From: an uncultured Clostridia bacterium
GTDB lineage: Bacteria; Bacillota; Clostridia; Peptostreptococcales; Anaerovoracaceae
Assembly: GCA_934278925.1 (NCBI GenBank)
Contig: CAKQWJ010000001.1
Location: 1 to 64,000, forward strand
Direction: 5' to 3'
Length of the DNA: 64,000 bases
Shown here: one piece after another, positions 1 through 8,900 of the stretch
How positions within the stretch are numbered: position 1 is the first letter of the stretch
How the letters are laid out: each line of letters opens with the position of its first letter
Notes under the pieces: generated by a model
What the model was told of the DNA's origin: nothing
Databases searched by the model: none
What the model saw: only the letters and a program-made list of their open reading frames with translations
Program-made: the position numbers and the translations under genes

Positions 1-335
1 GGAATGTCTATTCTCTCAATCTTAAATATTACAGGACGTGTTCCATCATTGCAGCAGGCAATCATCATTCTGTCGTCGTTGGTCCACTTACGCATAATGG
101 ATCCACCTTGCAGAGCTGAGTATACATATCGGCTGATAGCATCCCAGGCTTCTCCGCAAAACTTACCGTTCATCAGATTGTAAAAATCATCCTGCTCCGG
201 AGTTCTTTTCATAATAAAAGTATCTCCCTCTTTGAAGAAAGGGCATGGGCCTGACTTTGGATCAGCCAGATACTTTTCCTGTAATTCCGGAAACACCTTT
301 GTCTCCAATACTGTTATTTTGCATTCGTAATTCAT
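1..335 (-). CDS. TIGR04076-like small protein (3' end cut by window)
   Basis: An open frame reads leftward from an ATG at 335 to the window edge, giving 111 codons without a stop. It begins MNYECKITVLETKVFPEL and contains CPFFKEGDTF, GKFCGEAWDAISRYVYSALQ and MIACCNDGTRPVIFKIE. This pattern (an early ECKITV strand, a CPFF-G-F motif, and a late ACCNDG-RPVIF motif) is what I recall of the TIGR04076 family, whose function is unknown. An AAAGGAG ribosome site lies 8 bases upstream of the ATG, which fixes the start. Family members are about 90 to 120 residues, so little should be missing. Conserved cysteines could bind metal, but that is inference. Confidence 0.7.
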   Translation of the reverse strand, partial: MNYECKITVLETKVFPELQEKYLADPKSGPCPFFKEGDTFIMKRTPEQDDFYNLMNGKFCGEAWDAISRYVYSALQGGSIMRKWTNDDRMMIACCNDGTRPVIFKIERIDI

Positions 336-379
336 ATAATTAGCTCCTTTACGTCCATATTTTTCTGTCGATTTTCTTC

Positions 380-408
380 ATTATACCAAAATATGCTTTT
401 CTTCAAAA
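380..408 (-). promoter_or_regulatory. Possible promoter of the TIGR04076-like gene
   Basis: A perfect TATAAT (minus strand, 380-385) lies 17 bases from a weak TTTTGA (403-408). It sits about 45 bases upstream of the start at 335. The rest of 336-550 holds no credible gene; a 75-codon minus frame there has no family features. Confidence 0.4.
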
Positions 409-550
409 GAATACCTACATGTTTTCTCTCTTTCTTCAATATTCTTACTTTTGAAACATAGAATTTCTCCGTATTCAAGAACCATCCTGTCAACATGCGC
501 CTGCCATAAAGCATATTGCTTTTTTCAATAGCAGATATGCACTTAGCTAT

Positions 551-579
551 TTGACTCAATCTAATAACTAATGTACGAT
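551..579 (+). promoter_or_regulatory. Possible promoter of the ABC importer operon
   Basis: TTGACT (551-556) and TACGAT (574-579) are 17 bases apart, about 45 bases before the GTG start at 625. I see no thiamine or other riboswitch motif in the short leader. Confidence 0.4.
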
Positions 580-624
580 TAACACGATGGTTTTTTCTAA
601 AAATATTAACTGGAGGAAAAAATA

Positions 625-1740
625 GTGTTTAACAAGAAAATGAGAAGAAAGACAAGTTTACTGCTTGTCCTGGTGGTAACATGCATGGCGTTCATGACGG
701 CATGCGGAAGCAGCGGCTCGAGCAGCGGAAAGGCGGAGAAAATCGAGCTTTCCGACAAGAAAGAGACGATTTCCGTTGCAAGACCCGGTCTGGATATCAA
801 GATTGCAAATATCATCGTTGCGTCGGAACTTGGCTACTACGATGAGGAAAAAGTTGATCTTAAGTTTGAGCAGGTTGCAGACCTTGCAACCGGACTGACT
901 GCAGTCAGCAAAGGGGACATCGATGTGCTTCCGTTTGGATGCATCCCATCCTGCTCTTTCATTTCACAGGGTACGGATGTGGTAATCTTCGGCGGAACTA
1001 TTTCGGAAGGCAGTGAGTGCATCACGCTTAAGAAGAACGCGAACAAGTTCAAGAAAGCGGAAGATTTTAAGGGAACCAAGATTGGATGCTTCCGAATGGA
1101 AACCGGCCACATGGTAATGAAGGGCTGGCTCCGGGAGCAGGGTCTGGATGTAGATAAGGATGTGAAGTGGGTATACCTGGACTCTGCGGCATCCGAGGTT
1201 GAAGCGGTTCGAAAGGGCGAGGTTGACATGTGCTTCGTGAACAGCGGATACGGATATGTTGCCCGGCAGGCCGGTGACGTTGCAGTGGCATTCCAGGCCG
1301 GCGACTACGTAAAGAACTTCCCTTGCTGCCGTATGACAACAAGCCGCAAGGATGTGGACGAGAAGGCAAGTGCTCTTGTGAAGTTCATGATTGCAAACCT
1401 CAGAGCGTACGAAGTAATCCGAAACGATAAGGACACTGCCATCAAGTGCCTGGCAGATTACAGCGGACAGTCCAAAGAATACGTCAAGAACGTAATCTAC
1501 GGCACAGATTCTTACGACGCTGCGATGATTATCGATCCGGATCCTTGCACCAAGGCCGTTTCGGACTTCTACGAAACCATGAAGCTCAACGGCGACATCG
1601 ACAAGGATACCCAGTACGACATCAAGGACTACATGGATACCGCAATCTACGAGAACGCACTTCAGGTTCTCATGGATAGAGAGCCGGACAATGAACTCTG
1701 GTCGGACCTCTACAAGTCATTCGAGGAGAAGAATAAGTAA
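625..1740 (+). CDS. ABC importer substrate-binding lipoprotein (NMT1/SsuA-like)
   Basis: A 371-residue extracytoplasmic binding protein. The N terminus has lysines and arginines, a hydrophobic stretch and a lipobox ending in TAC|GSS near residue 27, so it should be cleaved and lipid-anchored at that cysteine. A glycine/serine linker follows, then a type II periplasmic-binding fold of the NMT1/THI5-like class (LDIKIANIIVASELGYYDEEKVDL, with the typical phrase on early helix and GLTAVSKGDIDV). The start is GTG at 625 with GGAGG about 8 bases upstream. The next genes encode the matching ATPase and permease, so this sets the specificity of one importer. The family takes sulfonates, nitrate, taurine or pyrimidine precursors; the ligand cannot be told from sequence. 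Confidence 0.85.
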   Translation: MFNKKMRRKTSLLLVLVVTCMAFMTACGSSGSSSGKAEKIELSDKKETISVARPGLDIKIANIIVASELGYYDEEKVDLKFEQVADLATGLTAVSKGDIDVLPFGCIPSCSFISQGTDVVIFGGTISEGSECITLKKNANKFKKAEDFKGTKIGCFRMETGHMVMKGWLREQGLDVDKDVKWVYLDSAASEVEAVRKGEVDMCFVNSGYGYVARQAGDVAVAFQAGDYVKNFPCCRMTTSRKDVDEKASALVKFMIANLRAYEVIRNDKDTAIKCLADYSGQSKEYVKNVIYGTDSYDAAMIIDPDPCTKAVSDFYETMKLNGDIDKDTQYDIKDYMDTAIYENALQVLMDREPDNELWSDLYKSFEEKNK

Positions 1741-1744
1741 TCTG

Positions 1745-2539
1745 ATGGGAAAAATAGAAGTATCACATCTTAATGTTACGTACAAGCAAGGCAATACCGC
1801 CTTCAAAGCTCTGAACGATATTGACTTCACAATCCAAGCCGGCGAATTCGTCTGCATCGTGGGACACTCAGGCTGCGGCAAATCGACGCTTTTGCGCGTT
1901 CTGTCCGGCCTGCTGTCTCCGGACGAAGGCTCCGTGCTCATCGATGGCCGAGAGGTCGAGGGCCCAGGCACAGACCGGACCGTAGTGTTCCAGCAGTACT
2001 CTCTTTTCCCGTGGATGAGCGCGCGTAAAAATATAATCTTCGGCCTCGAACAGGTGCGACCGGACCGGTCTAAAGAGGAGCGTGAAAGAATTGCGGATAA
2101 ATACCTTGCCAAAGTCGGAATGAGTGAGGCGGCGGATAAATACCCTTACCAGCTTTCCGGCGGAATGCGCCAGAGAGTGGCAATCGCCCGGGCTCTTGCC
2201 ATGGACACGGAGATTCTGCTGCTGGATGAACCTTTCGGGGCATTGGATACGAGGACGAGAACTTCACTTCAAGAGCTGCTGTCACAGCTATGGACGTCCG
2301 GAGAGAAAAAGAAGACGATTGTATTCGTCACCCACGATATCGATGAGGCGATTCTGCTTGCAGACCGAATCCTTTTTATGGAGCCGGGAAAGATTGCCGC
2401 GTCGATGGATGTTCCTTTTAGCAGACCGAGACACAAACAGGAACTGATGACCGGCGAAGAGTTCTGTTCACTTCGAAAGAAATTGGTAGACTGGTTCTAC
2501 CGAGAAGATGGGGGCAGCGATGAGAAAATATTTGGATAG
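1745..2539 (+). CDS. ABC importer ATP-binding protein (SsuB/TauB-like)
   Basis: The 264-residue ATPase energises the importer. Walker A is GHSGCGKST at residues 40-48, the Q-loop region reads VFQQYSLFPWM, the signature LSGGMRQR is near 138-145, and Walker B ILLLDEP follows near 158, with a switch histidine in FVTHDIDEA. The FPWM phrase is usual for nitrate/sulfonate/taurine ATPases. An in-frame ATG at 1691 exists but lies inside the upstream gene; the ATG at 1745, four bases after the binding-protein stop and behind a GAGGAG, starts the expected MGKIEVSHLNV. The permease gene overlaps its end by 32 bases, which suggests coupled translation. Confidence 0.92.
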   Translation: MGKIEVSHLNVTYKQGNTAFKALNDIDFTIQAGEFVCIVGHSGCGKSTLLRVLSGLLSPDEGSVLIDGREVEGPGTDRTVVFQQYSLFPWMSARKNIIFGLEQVRPDRSKEERERIADKYLAKVGMSEAADKYPYQLSGGMRQRVAIARALAMDTEILLLDEPFGALDTRTRTSLQELLSQLWTSGEKKKTIVFVTHDIDEAILLADRILFMEPGKIAASMDVPFSRPRHKQELMTGEEFCSLRKKLVDWFYREDGGSDEKIFG

Positions 2540-3440
2540 GTATTCCGTAATTGCGCACCTGTTCCTATCGGCACTCATCATTCTGGTGCTCGTGCCCGGT
2601 GCGAAGAAAACACAGCCTATCTCGGCAATGCTGGCAGGTCTCGTTGTTATCGAGGTTCTGTACATTCTGCAGTGCCGAAGATGGCATAAGCGCGGCGAAT
2701 CCTTTCGCGTACCTTCATGTATCGTTTCTATCGTGTGGGCGGTGCTGATAATCTGGGAGATTCTGGTGACCAAACTGAATTGCATGCATCCCGTACTTTA
2801 TCCTGCGCCGGAAAATGTGTTCTACGTATACCGGACGCAATATGCGACAATTCTGCTTAACATCCTGTCATCGATGGAGCTTCTCGCCGTGAGCATCTTC
2901 ATCGGCGTAGTTCTCGGTGTGGTACTCGGCGTAACCGTCGGATGGATTCCCGTACTCAGTGACGTTTTCTATCCCATCGCAAATGTACTGGCGCCGATTC
3001 CTTCTGTTGTCTATGCGCCGTATATTATCGCGATAATGCCGTCATTCCGTAGCGCTTCGGCGATGGTAATCGTCATCGGAATTTTCTTTCCGATGTTTCT
3101 GGACATGGTCAATCGCGTAAAAGCAATCGATCCGCAGATCATTGATTCCGCACTTATGCTTAATGTAAGCAACCGCACGATGATTACCGGAATCCTGCTG
3201 CCGTACGTGGTGCCGGGCGTAATCATGGGAATGAAGGTTACGCTTACGACTTCATTTATGCTGCTCATCTTCGCGGAGATGATGGGTGCAACGAAAGGCC
3301 TGGGATACTACATCGTCAATTACAATTCCTACGGAAACTACACCAATGTAATTGCCTGTATTATCGTGGTAGGACTGCTGGTAACGGTGCTGAACCGATT
3401 GGTTGATCTGCTGCAGGAAAAAGCGATTAAGTGGAAATAG
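2508..3440 (+). CDS. ABC importer permease (SsuC-like)
   Basis: A 310-residue inner-membrane permease. Two hydrophobic segments (about residues 15-35 and 40-55) and a third near 75-90 precede the binding-protein-dependent transport domain. That domain carries the EAA-like loop at about residues 205-230 (DSALMLNVSNRTMITGILLPYVVPG), where the ATPase docks. Start is ATG at 2508, inside the ATPase gene; an in-frame ATG at 2520 behind GGGGG is an equally good alternative. It completes a single-operon importer of SsuABC type and is followed by a strong terminator. Confidence 0.88.
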   Translation: MGAAMRKYLDRYSVIAHLFLSALIILVLVPGAKKTQPISAMLAGLVVIEVLYILQCRRWHKRGESFRVPSCIVSIVWAVLIIWEILVTKLNCMHPVLYPAPENVFYVYRTQYATILLNILSSMELLAVSIFIGVVLGVVLGVTVGWIPVLSDVFYPIANVLAPIPSVVYAPYIIAIMPSFRSASAMVIVIGIFFPMFLDMVNRVKAIDPQIIDSALMLNVSNRTMITGILLPYVVPGVIMGMKVTLTTSFMLLIFAEMMGATKGLGYYIVNYNSYGNYTNVIACIIVVGLLVTVLNRLVDLLQEKAIKWK

Positions 3441-3445
3441 CATTC

Positions 3446-3475
3446 ATGCCCGGGCGAAAGTCCCGGGCATTTTTT
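3446..3475 (+). terminator. Terminator of the ABC importer operon
   Basis: A 9-bp perfect stem, ATGCCCGGG (3446-3454) with CCCGGGCAT (3462-3470), a 7-base loop and a T run. It starts six bases after the permease stop. Confidence 0.9.
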
Positions 3476-3525
3476 CGTTCACTATTTTCAATTGGGCAAA
3501 CCGGAAATTGTCGTTTTCTTTGCTG

Positions 3526-3986
3526 TCATATCTTAAAAACTTGTTTTGCTTTTGCATTGACAAATTGGATAATTGGACCTGAAATGATAACTGTAATGAT
3601 TGTACATATGCCAAACTTTCCTCCAAACACAACACCCATTATCACAACCAGAATATCTAATGCCATTCGGACACTTCTAACCTTCCAGTTATTTTTTTCT
3701 GCTAAGGCAAATGTGACTGCCTCATAGGAACCTCTCCCAAAAGATGCGGATGCATATCAGCAAACAAAATCATTACCAAAGCTACAATAAACGATGCCGT
3801 ACCGATGCTTAAGTGAAATGTTTGTGAAATGCCTTGCCACAGCACGGCGAGCGTAGCACCGCCAAATCCGGCATACAGTGCAAGCGTAATTCCATAAGCT
3901 GCAATGATAGAGCCGATTACGATGATTGCCAATTTTTTTATTAAATTCCGCAATGGGAATGCTGCATTTTTATGAGTGTTCATCAT
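3526..3986 (-). pseudogene. Decayed YczE/YitT-like membrane protein gene
   Basis: Two pieces of one membrane-protein family lie in different frames. From the ATG at 3986 the first frame gives a hydrophobic N half (GSIIAAYGITLALYAGFGG, then SIGTASFIVALVMILFADMH) and soon loses similarity. A second frame, from about 3740 to a TGA at 3526-3528, gives GRGSYEAVTFALAEKNNW and VVFGGKFGICTIITVIISGP, which is the typical C-terminal half of YczE-like proteins. Full members have about 200 residues and a middle portion that is not found here, so I infer an internal deletion plus a frameshift. It lies 63 bases downstream of the MATE exporter on the same strand, in an AT-rich stretch. A sequencing error could explain the frame change but not the missing middle. 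Confidence 0.65.
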
Positions 3987-4049
3987 TAAATCCCTCTATT
4001 TCATAAATCTTGATTTCCTGCTTTGTTCAATTTCCCTACAAGATAAAAT

Positions 4050-5378
4050 CTATTCTTTAATCAAATCCTGTTTCCGATTCTTTGCAAATCGTAGCAGATA
4101 CATGAAAAGCAGGCATACCCAGGACAGCATTTCAGCATAGGCAATCGACATATTTCCGAAATATGGAGCCATTGCATAAGAAGCAATAATGCGAACAGCC
4201 AATGAAATCATGCCGGCAATGCTGGAGTAGAGCAGATCGCCCTTGCCTTCAAGGTATCCACGGAATGCTGTTGCTAAACCGAAAATCGTATAGAAACAGG
4301 CAATACGTTGAAAGAAAGCACTTCCAATTGTGACAGCAGTTGTACCTGCACCAAACAGGGCAATAATTTTTCCGCCTGTTGGGATTACGAGTCCGGTAAG
4401 CCCTAGAGATATTAGGATAGCCAGAAGCGTGCCGGAAATGAGTGTTTTGCGAGTACGCACTTCATCTTTTGCACCGTGGTTTTGGGCTGTGAAAGTGGAA
4501 ATTCCTGAGCCGAGATTTACGATGGGCAACATGACCAGAGTATCAATACGATATGCAGTTGTAATGGCGGTAACAGTGTCCGTTCCAAAGCGGTTCATAT
4601 AATCCTGCAAAACTAATCCACCTAAAGAACTGATACTGGATTGCAACATTGGTGGCAGCCCAAATTGTATCCCTTCTCGAATGACAGCTCCGGAAAAACT
4701 TGTCTTTCGATAGCCGCATTTTAACCAGCTATATTTTCTACTTCCGTATAATATGATGAATACGGTCATTGTAGCCTGCGAAAATACAGTTGCCATAGCT
4801 GCACCCTGAACTCCCCAATGTAGTTTTACAACGAAAAAAATGTCCAATAATACATTAATTATTGAGGAAAGCAGAATAGAGAGAAATGGAATACGGCTAT
4901 CTCCGATTCCACGCAATGTTGCGGTGTAAACATTGTAGACTGTTAAAAAAGGCAATCCAAGGAAAATAATATGGATATAATTGCTGGCAAGGTTAATGGT
5001 ATCAGATGGAGTATGCAAAAGCTCCATGAATTGATAAGATAATACAGAACCGCCAACTGCGATAATCAGAAAAATACTGCCAAGTACCACAGCAAATGCG
5101 GATAACAACGGCGGGATGTTTTCCTGCTTTTTTGCACCAAAATTTTTAGCAATTAAAACGGATAATCCCAGTGTGAAACCTGTGATTGTGGTGATAAAGA
5201 AGTTGATAGGCGTTGTAGTTACACCAATCGCAGACAGAGATAATTCACCATCAAAATTTCCGACGATGAATGCATCCGCCCAGTTGTAAAGCTGCTGTAA
5301 TATGCCACTCAGGATGAGTGGCAGACTGAACCAAATCAGTTCTTTCATAATGGTTTTCAAGTCTTGATTTGCTTTCAT
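4050..5378 (-). CDS. MATE family multidrug efflux transporter
   Basis: A 442-residue, roughly 12-helix exporter of the MATE (MatE/NorM/DinF-like) superfamily, which swaps Na+ or H+ for cationic drugs across the inner membrane. The N terminus LPLILSGILQQLYNWADAFIVGNF is the typical first helix pair, and the second half repeats the fold (QFGLPPMLQSSISSLGGLVLQDYM). Length is normal. The ATG at 5378 follows AGGAGG at about 8 bases. The gene is clearly more AT-rich than the flanking operons, which suggests acquisition. Its expression is likely controlled by the leader described at 5375-5521. The substrate is unknown. Confidence 0.93.
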   Translation of the reverse strand: MKANQDLKTIMKELIWFSLPLILSGILQQLYNWADAFIVGNFDGELSLSAIGVTTTPINFFITTITGFTLGLSVLIAKNFGAKKQENIPPLLSAFAVVLGSIFLIIAVGGSVLSYQFMELLHTPSDTINLASNYIHIIFLGLPFLTVYNVYTATLRGIGDSRIPFLSILLSSIINVLLDIFFVVKLHWGVQGAAMATVFSQATMTVFIILYGSRKYSWLKCGYRKTSFSGAVIREGIQFGLPPMLQSSISSLGGLVLQDYMNRFGTDTVTAITTAYRIDTLVMLPIVNLGSGISTFTAQNHGAKDEVRTRKTLISGTLLAILISLGLTGLVIPTGGKIIALFGAGTTAVTIGSAFFQRIACFYTIFGLATAFRGYLEGKGDLLYSSIAGMISLAVRIIASYAMAPYFGNMSIAYAEMLSWVCLLFMYLLRFAKNRKQDLIKE

Positions 5379-5476
5379 AATGTCCTCCTAAAAATTGCAG
5401 AACAAAACCACGCAACTGTTCTGCACAATTGCGTGGTTAAAAGCAGCACATCAATGCCTTGAAAATCCCACGTCAT
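5375..5476 (-). CDS. Putative 33-codon leader ORF of the MATE gene
   Basis: An ORF starts with ATG at 5476 and ends in TGA at 5375-5377, overlapping the MATE ATG (TTATGA). The predicted product begins MTWDFQGIDVLLLTTQL and ends FRRTL. It has no clear Shine-Dalgarno site and would begin only about 9 bases after the expected transcript start. Its codons run straight through both competing hairpins at 5396-5438, so a translating or stalled ribosome would change which hairpin forms. Known ribosome-mediated attenuators of antibiotic resistance genes, such as the leader before bmrCD of Bacillus subtilis, work this way. Translation of this ORF is inference; it could be a chance frame. Confidence 0.45.
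   Translation of the reverse strand: MTWDFQGIDVLLLTTQLCRTVAWFCSAIFRRTL
5390..5438 (-). promoter_or_regulatory. Attenuator with two mutually exclusive hairpins before MATE
   Basis: In transcript order there are four segments: 1 AACCACGCAA (5438-5429), 2 TGCAGAACA (5425-5417), 3 TTGCGTGGTT (5415-5406), 4 TGTTCTGCA (5404-5396). Segments 1 and 3 pair perfectly (10 bp), and 2 and 4 pair perfectly (9 bp). The 2:4 hairpin is followed by five T residues (5394-5390), so it can act as a terminator; the 1:3 hairpin would exclude it. Confidence 0.65.
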
Positions 5477-5491
5477 AAATTTTGTGTCATC

Positions 5492-5521
5492 ATTATACTT
5501 TATATCCAGCCTCAATGTCAA
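5492..5521 (-). promoter_or_regulatory. Consensus promoter of the MATE leader and gene
   Basis: Minus-strand TTGACA (5516-5521) and TATAAT (5492-5497) are both perfect, with an 18-base spacer. Transcription should start near 5485, giving a leader of about 107 bases. A full consensus promoter suggests constitutive initiation with control placed downstream. Confidence 0.85.
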
Positions 5522-5663
5522 GGACAGCACCCATCACTGTTTTAATCTAATAATAACTTCTTAAAGTCTATTTCTCTATCCTCACAAATTTCGATTTATT
5601 TCAGTTCAACAAGCAACCGGTTTATGATGGCCAGCGTCTTCAAGGCATAAAAGGTGAAAATCA
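5522..5663. other. Intergenic stretch with nothing recognised
   Basis: AT-rich sequence between the MATE promoter and the tRNA terminator. I see no open frame, repeat or RNA motif here. Confidence 0.5.
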
Positions 5664-5693
5664 AAATAAAAAAAAGCAGCTAAGTTAGCTGCT
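5664..5693 (-). terminator. Terminator of tRNA-Ser
   Basis: The palindrome AGCAGCTAA / TTAGCTGCT (5675-5683 and 5685-5693) is followed, on the minus strand, by a run of seven T residues. It lies just past the 3' end of the tRNA. Confidence 0.8.
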
Positions 5694-5701
5694 CTTAATG
5701 G

Positions 5702-5786
5702 CGGAGGACATGGGACTCGAACCCACGGGGCTGTTACACCTTACTTGATTTCCAATCAAGCTCCTTAGCCGCTCGGTCAATCCTCC
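5702..5786 (-). tRNA. tRNA-Ser (anticodon GGA)
   Basis: The minus strand reads GGAGGAT at the 5' end and GTCCTCC plus discriminator G at the 3' end (acceptor stem). It has the anticodon arm CTTGATT-GGA-AATCAAG, a long variable arm typical of serine tRNA, and the T-arm GGTTCGAGTCC. CCA is not encoded. Anticodon GGA reads UCC and UCU. It sits alone between its own promoter and terminator. Confidence 0.95.
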
Positions 5787-5817
5787 AGAAGTATTTAGTC
5801 ATTTCTGACGCTCATTT

Positions 5818-5846
5818 ATATTACCATAAGAATGGAGTGAATGCAA
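5818..5846 (-). promoter_or_regulatory. Promoter of tRNA-Ser
   Basis: Minus-strand TTGCAT (5841-5846) and TAATAT (5818-5823) with a 17-base spacer, about 32 bases upstream of the tRNA 5' end. Confidence 0.7.
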
Positions 5847-5881
5847 GCACTTTTTTATTTTTTTCAAATTATTCTGAAGTT

Positions 5882-5918
5882 GTGGAGAAAACCGGCCCGG
5901 AAGGTCCGGCTTCTCCAC
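5882..5918 (-). terminator. Hairpin after polC, possible terminator
   Basis: GTGGAGAA (5882-5889) pairs with TTCTCCAC (5911-5918), with an inner CCGG/CCGG pair. It lies about 32 bases after the polC stop. No T run follows, so it may be a weak terminator or an RNA-stabilising stem. Confidence 0.45.
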
Positions 5919-5949
5919 TTTCGCAAAGCCTCACACGTTATTCCACATC

Positions 5950-8900
5950 CTAGAACAGCTCAAAGATGGATACCTGTGCCGTATCCGGCACGCCGTCGAA
6001 CATGCCTACGGCTTTCAAGTCGTCGATATTGCTCTGGGACAGCTTGGTCTGCTGCCGCACATCATCCAGAGATGTAAACGGAGTTCCGTCGTAGGCGTCC
6101 GCCAGGGATTCCGCCGCCGCTTTGCCTAGGCCGCTGATGGCCATATACGGAACCACCACTTCCCCCTCTTCCACGATGAAGTCGCACGGCTGAGACACGC
6201 CAAGCTCCGGCATACGGAATTTAAGCCCCCGGGAGAACATCTCGTACATCACCTCGTAGACGGTGAGATGATCCTTCTGCTTGGTGGTCATCTGATTTCC
6301 CAGTTGCTCCAGATTCTTCATCTCCCGCTCCACCGCCTGGATTCCGTCTCGGGCGGCCAGGACATCGAAATCGTCGATTTTGGAGGAGAGCCACGCGGCG
6401 TAGAATTCTGCCGGGTAGTACACCTTGAACCAAGCCATTCGGATAGACATCAGCACGTAGGCCACCGCATGGGCCCGAGGGAACATGTACTTCAGGGTTT
6501 CACAGGACCAGATATACCAGTCCGGAACCCCGTGGCTCTTCATGGTCTCCAGTTCCTCCTCCGTCAGCGGTTTGTTTTTACGAACGTGCTCCATAATCCA
6601 GAAGGCTTCCTCATTCGGAATGCCTTTGAGAATCAGGTAGTTCATAATATCGTCACGGCAGGAAATCAGCTCATCGATGGTCGCTTTTCCATCTCTGAGG
6701 AGTTCCTGTCCGTTGTTGGTCCACACGTCGGTTCCGTGAGAGAATCCGGAAATCTTTACCAGGGCGGAGATGGTGGTGGGCTGAATGTCATCCAGCATCT
6801 GCCGCGTGAAGTTCGTTCCGAACTCCGGAATGGCGTAGGTGCCGTGGACGAATTTGTAGTCCGGATTCTGAATGTTCAGGGCCTCCGTGGAGGTGAACAG
6901 GCTGATGACCTTCTTGTCCGCAACGTCGATGGTCATGGGATCCACGCCGGTCATATTCTGCAGATGACGAATCATCTGCGGCACATCGTGACCCAGAATA
7001 TCCAGCTTCAGCAGGTTCTTATCGATTTTGTGATAATCGAAATGGGTGGTGATGATATCCACCGGTTTGTTGGCCGGACGCTGCACCGGGCAGAACTCGT
7101 AGATTTCATGATCGTCCGGCACGACGATAATTCCCCCCGGATGCTGCCCGGTGGTTCTTTTTACCCCGGTACAGCCCTTGGTGAGATAATCGATGTCGTA
7201 TTTGCTCAGCTTCTTCGGCGACTCGTCGGCATAGTGCTTTACGTAGCCGTAGGCGGTTTTGTCCGCGACAGTGGCAACCGTGCCGGCTTTGAAGATGTTC
7301 TTCTCTCCGAAAATCACTCCTACGTATTTGTGGGCCGTGGCCTGGTATTCGCCGGCGAAGTTCAGGTCGATATCCGGCTCCTTATTGCCGCTGAATCCCA
7401 GGAAGGTGGCGAACGGAATACGGAAGCCGTTCTTCTCGTAAGGGGTGCCGCACTTTGGACACACCTTGTCCGGCATGTCGAATCCGCAGTCGTACTTTGC
7501 TTCATCTTCCTCCGCCAGCCATTCCAGGTTCTTGCACTTCGGACAGATGTAATGCGGCTCCAACGGGTTTACCTCGGTAATCCCCGCCATGGTAGCGGCA
7601 AAAGAAGATCCTACGGATCCTCGGCTGCCCACCAGATAGCCGTCATCGTTGGATTTTTTTACCAGACGCATGGCCGCCACGTACATCACGGCGTACCCGT
7701 TGTTGATGATGGCGTTCAGCTCCGTATCCAGCCGGGTCTGAATCACCTCCGGAATCGGATCGCCGTACAGCGCCTTCGCATTCTCGTAGCAGGTATCCCG
7801 CAGGAAATCCTCTGCCCCTTCAATCTTCGGCGGACACTTATCCGGCGGCACCGGCTCGAACACCTCGCACATATCCGCAATCCGGTTGGTATTGGTGATG
7901 ACCACCTCTTCCGCCCGGTCCCCCAGGTATGAGAACTCCGCCAGCATCTCGTCCGTGGTGCGCAGGTACAGGCTGTTGGCATTGGTCTCGCTAAAGCCCA
8001 TGCTGGACATGATGATGTTCCGATAGATTGCCGACTCCTTCGTCGGGTAGTGAGAGTCCGTGGTGGCGACGGTCATCTTCCCCAGCTCATCCGCCAGGGA
8101 CAGAATCAGCAGGTTGTTGTCCGCCAGCTCCTTCCGAGATGCCACCATTCCTTTATCAATCATGAACTGGTTGTTGTCCAGGGGCTGAATCTCCAGATAA
8201 TCGTAGAAATCCGCAATTTGAAGCAGCTCCTCCCGGGAAGCGCCCCGGTTGATGGCCTGATACAGCTCGCCGGCCTCACAGGCACTGCCCACGATAATGC
8301 CTTCTCTGTGCTGCTGCAGTACGGAACGGGGAAGTCTCGGCTTCTTGTAAAAATAATCTACGTGAGAATAGGAGACCATTTTATACAGATTCCGAAGTCC
8401 CGTCAGGTTTTTGGCCAGCAAAATGATATGGTGTGTCCGGTTCTTCTTGATATCGATGGTTCCATCGGGAAGCATGGCATCCTCATCGGGATACAGATAT
8501 CCCTCCATACCGTAGATGATTTTGATATCCTTCCCTTTACCACGGAGCTTTGCGGCTCGATTGGCCGCATCCGGGAAGGCCTGCACCACGCCGTGGTCCG
8601 TAATCGCCACCGCCTTCTGGCCCCAGGCCGCGGCCTGATCCACCAGCTCTGCGATTTCGTTGAAGCCGTCGTTATCGCTCATCTTCGTGTGCACGTGGAG
8701 CTCCACCCGCTTCTCCCCCGGGTGCTCATCTTTTCGCTCCGGTTTTGACGACTGGTTGATGGAACGAGCCATGATGCCCACTTCGTTTTCAAAGGTATCG
8801 AATTCCACATTTCCGGAGATCTTCAGCCAGTCTCCCAGGGATACGTTTTCCTCCAGCAGTTCAAAATCCTCAGTCTTCATAAAAGCCTTGCAGCAGGTGG

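Noticed and set aside
332..559. A 75-codon minus-strand frame before the ABC importer
   Set aside because: No family features and no good ribosome site; it overlaps the start of the TIGR04076-like gene on the same strand.
336..624. TPP or other riboswitch before the NMT1-like importer
   Set aside because: No CTGAGA or ACCTGATC-like motif and the leader after the predicted promoter is too short.
5890..5918. Rho-independent terminator of polC
   Set aside because: A good stem exists, but there is no T run; kept only as a low-confidence hairpin.
6268..7932. A 554-codon plus-strand open frame
   Set aside because: Antisense to polC; the translation is rich in H, R and V without motifs.
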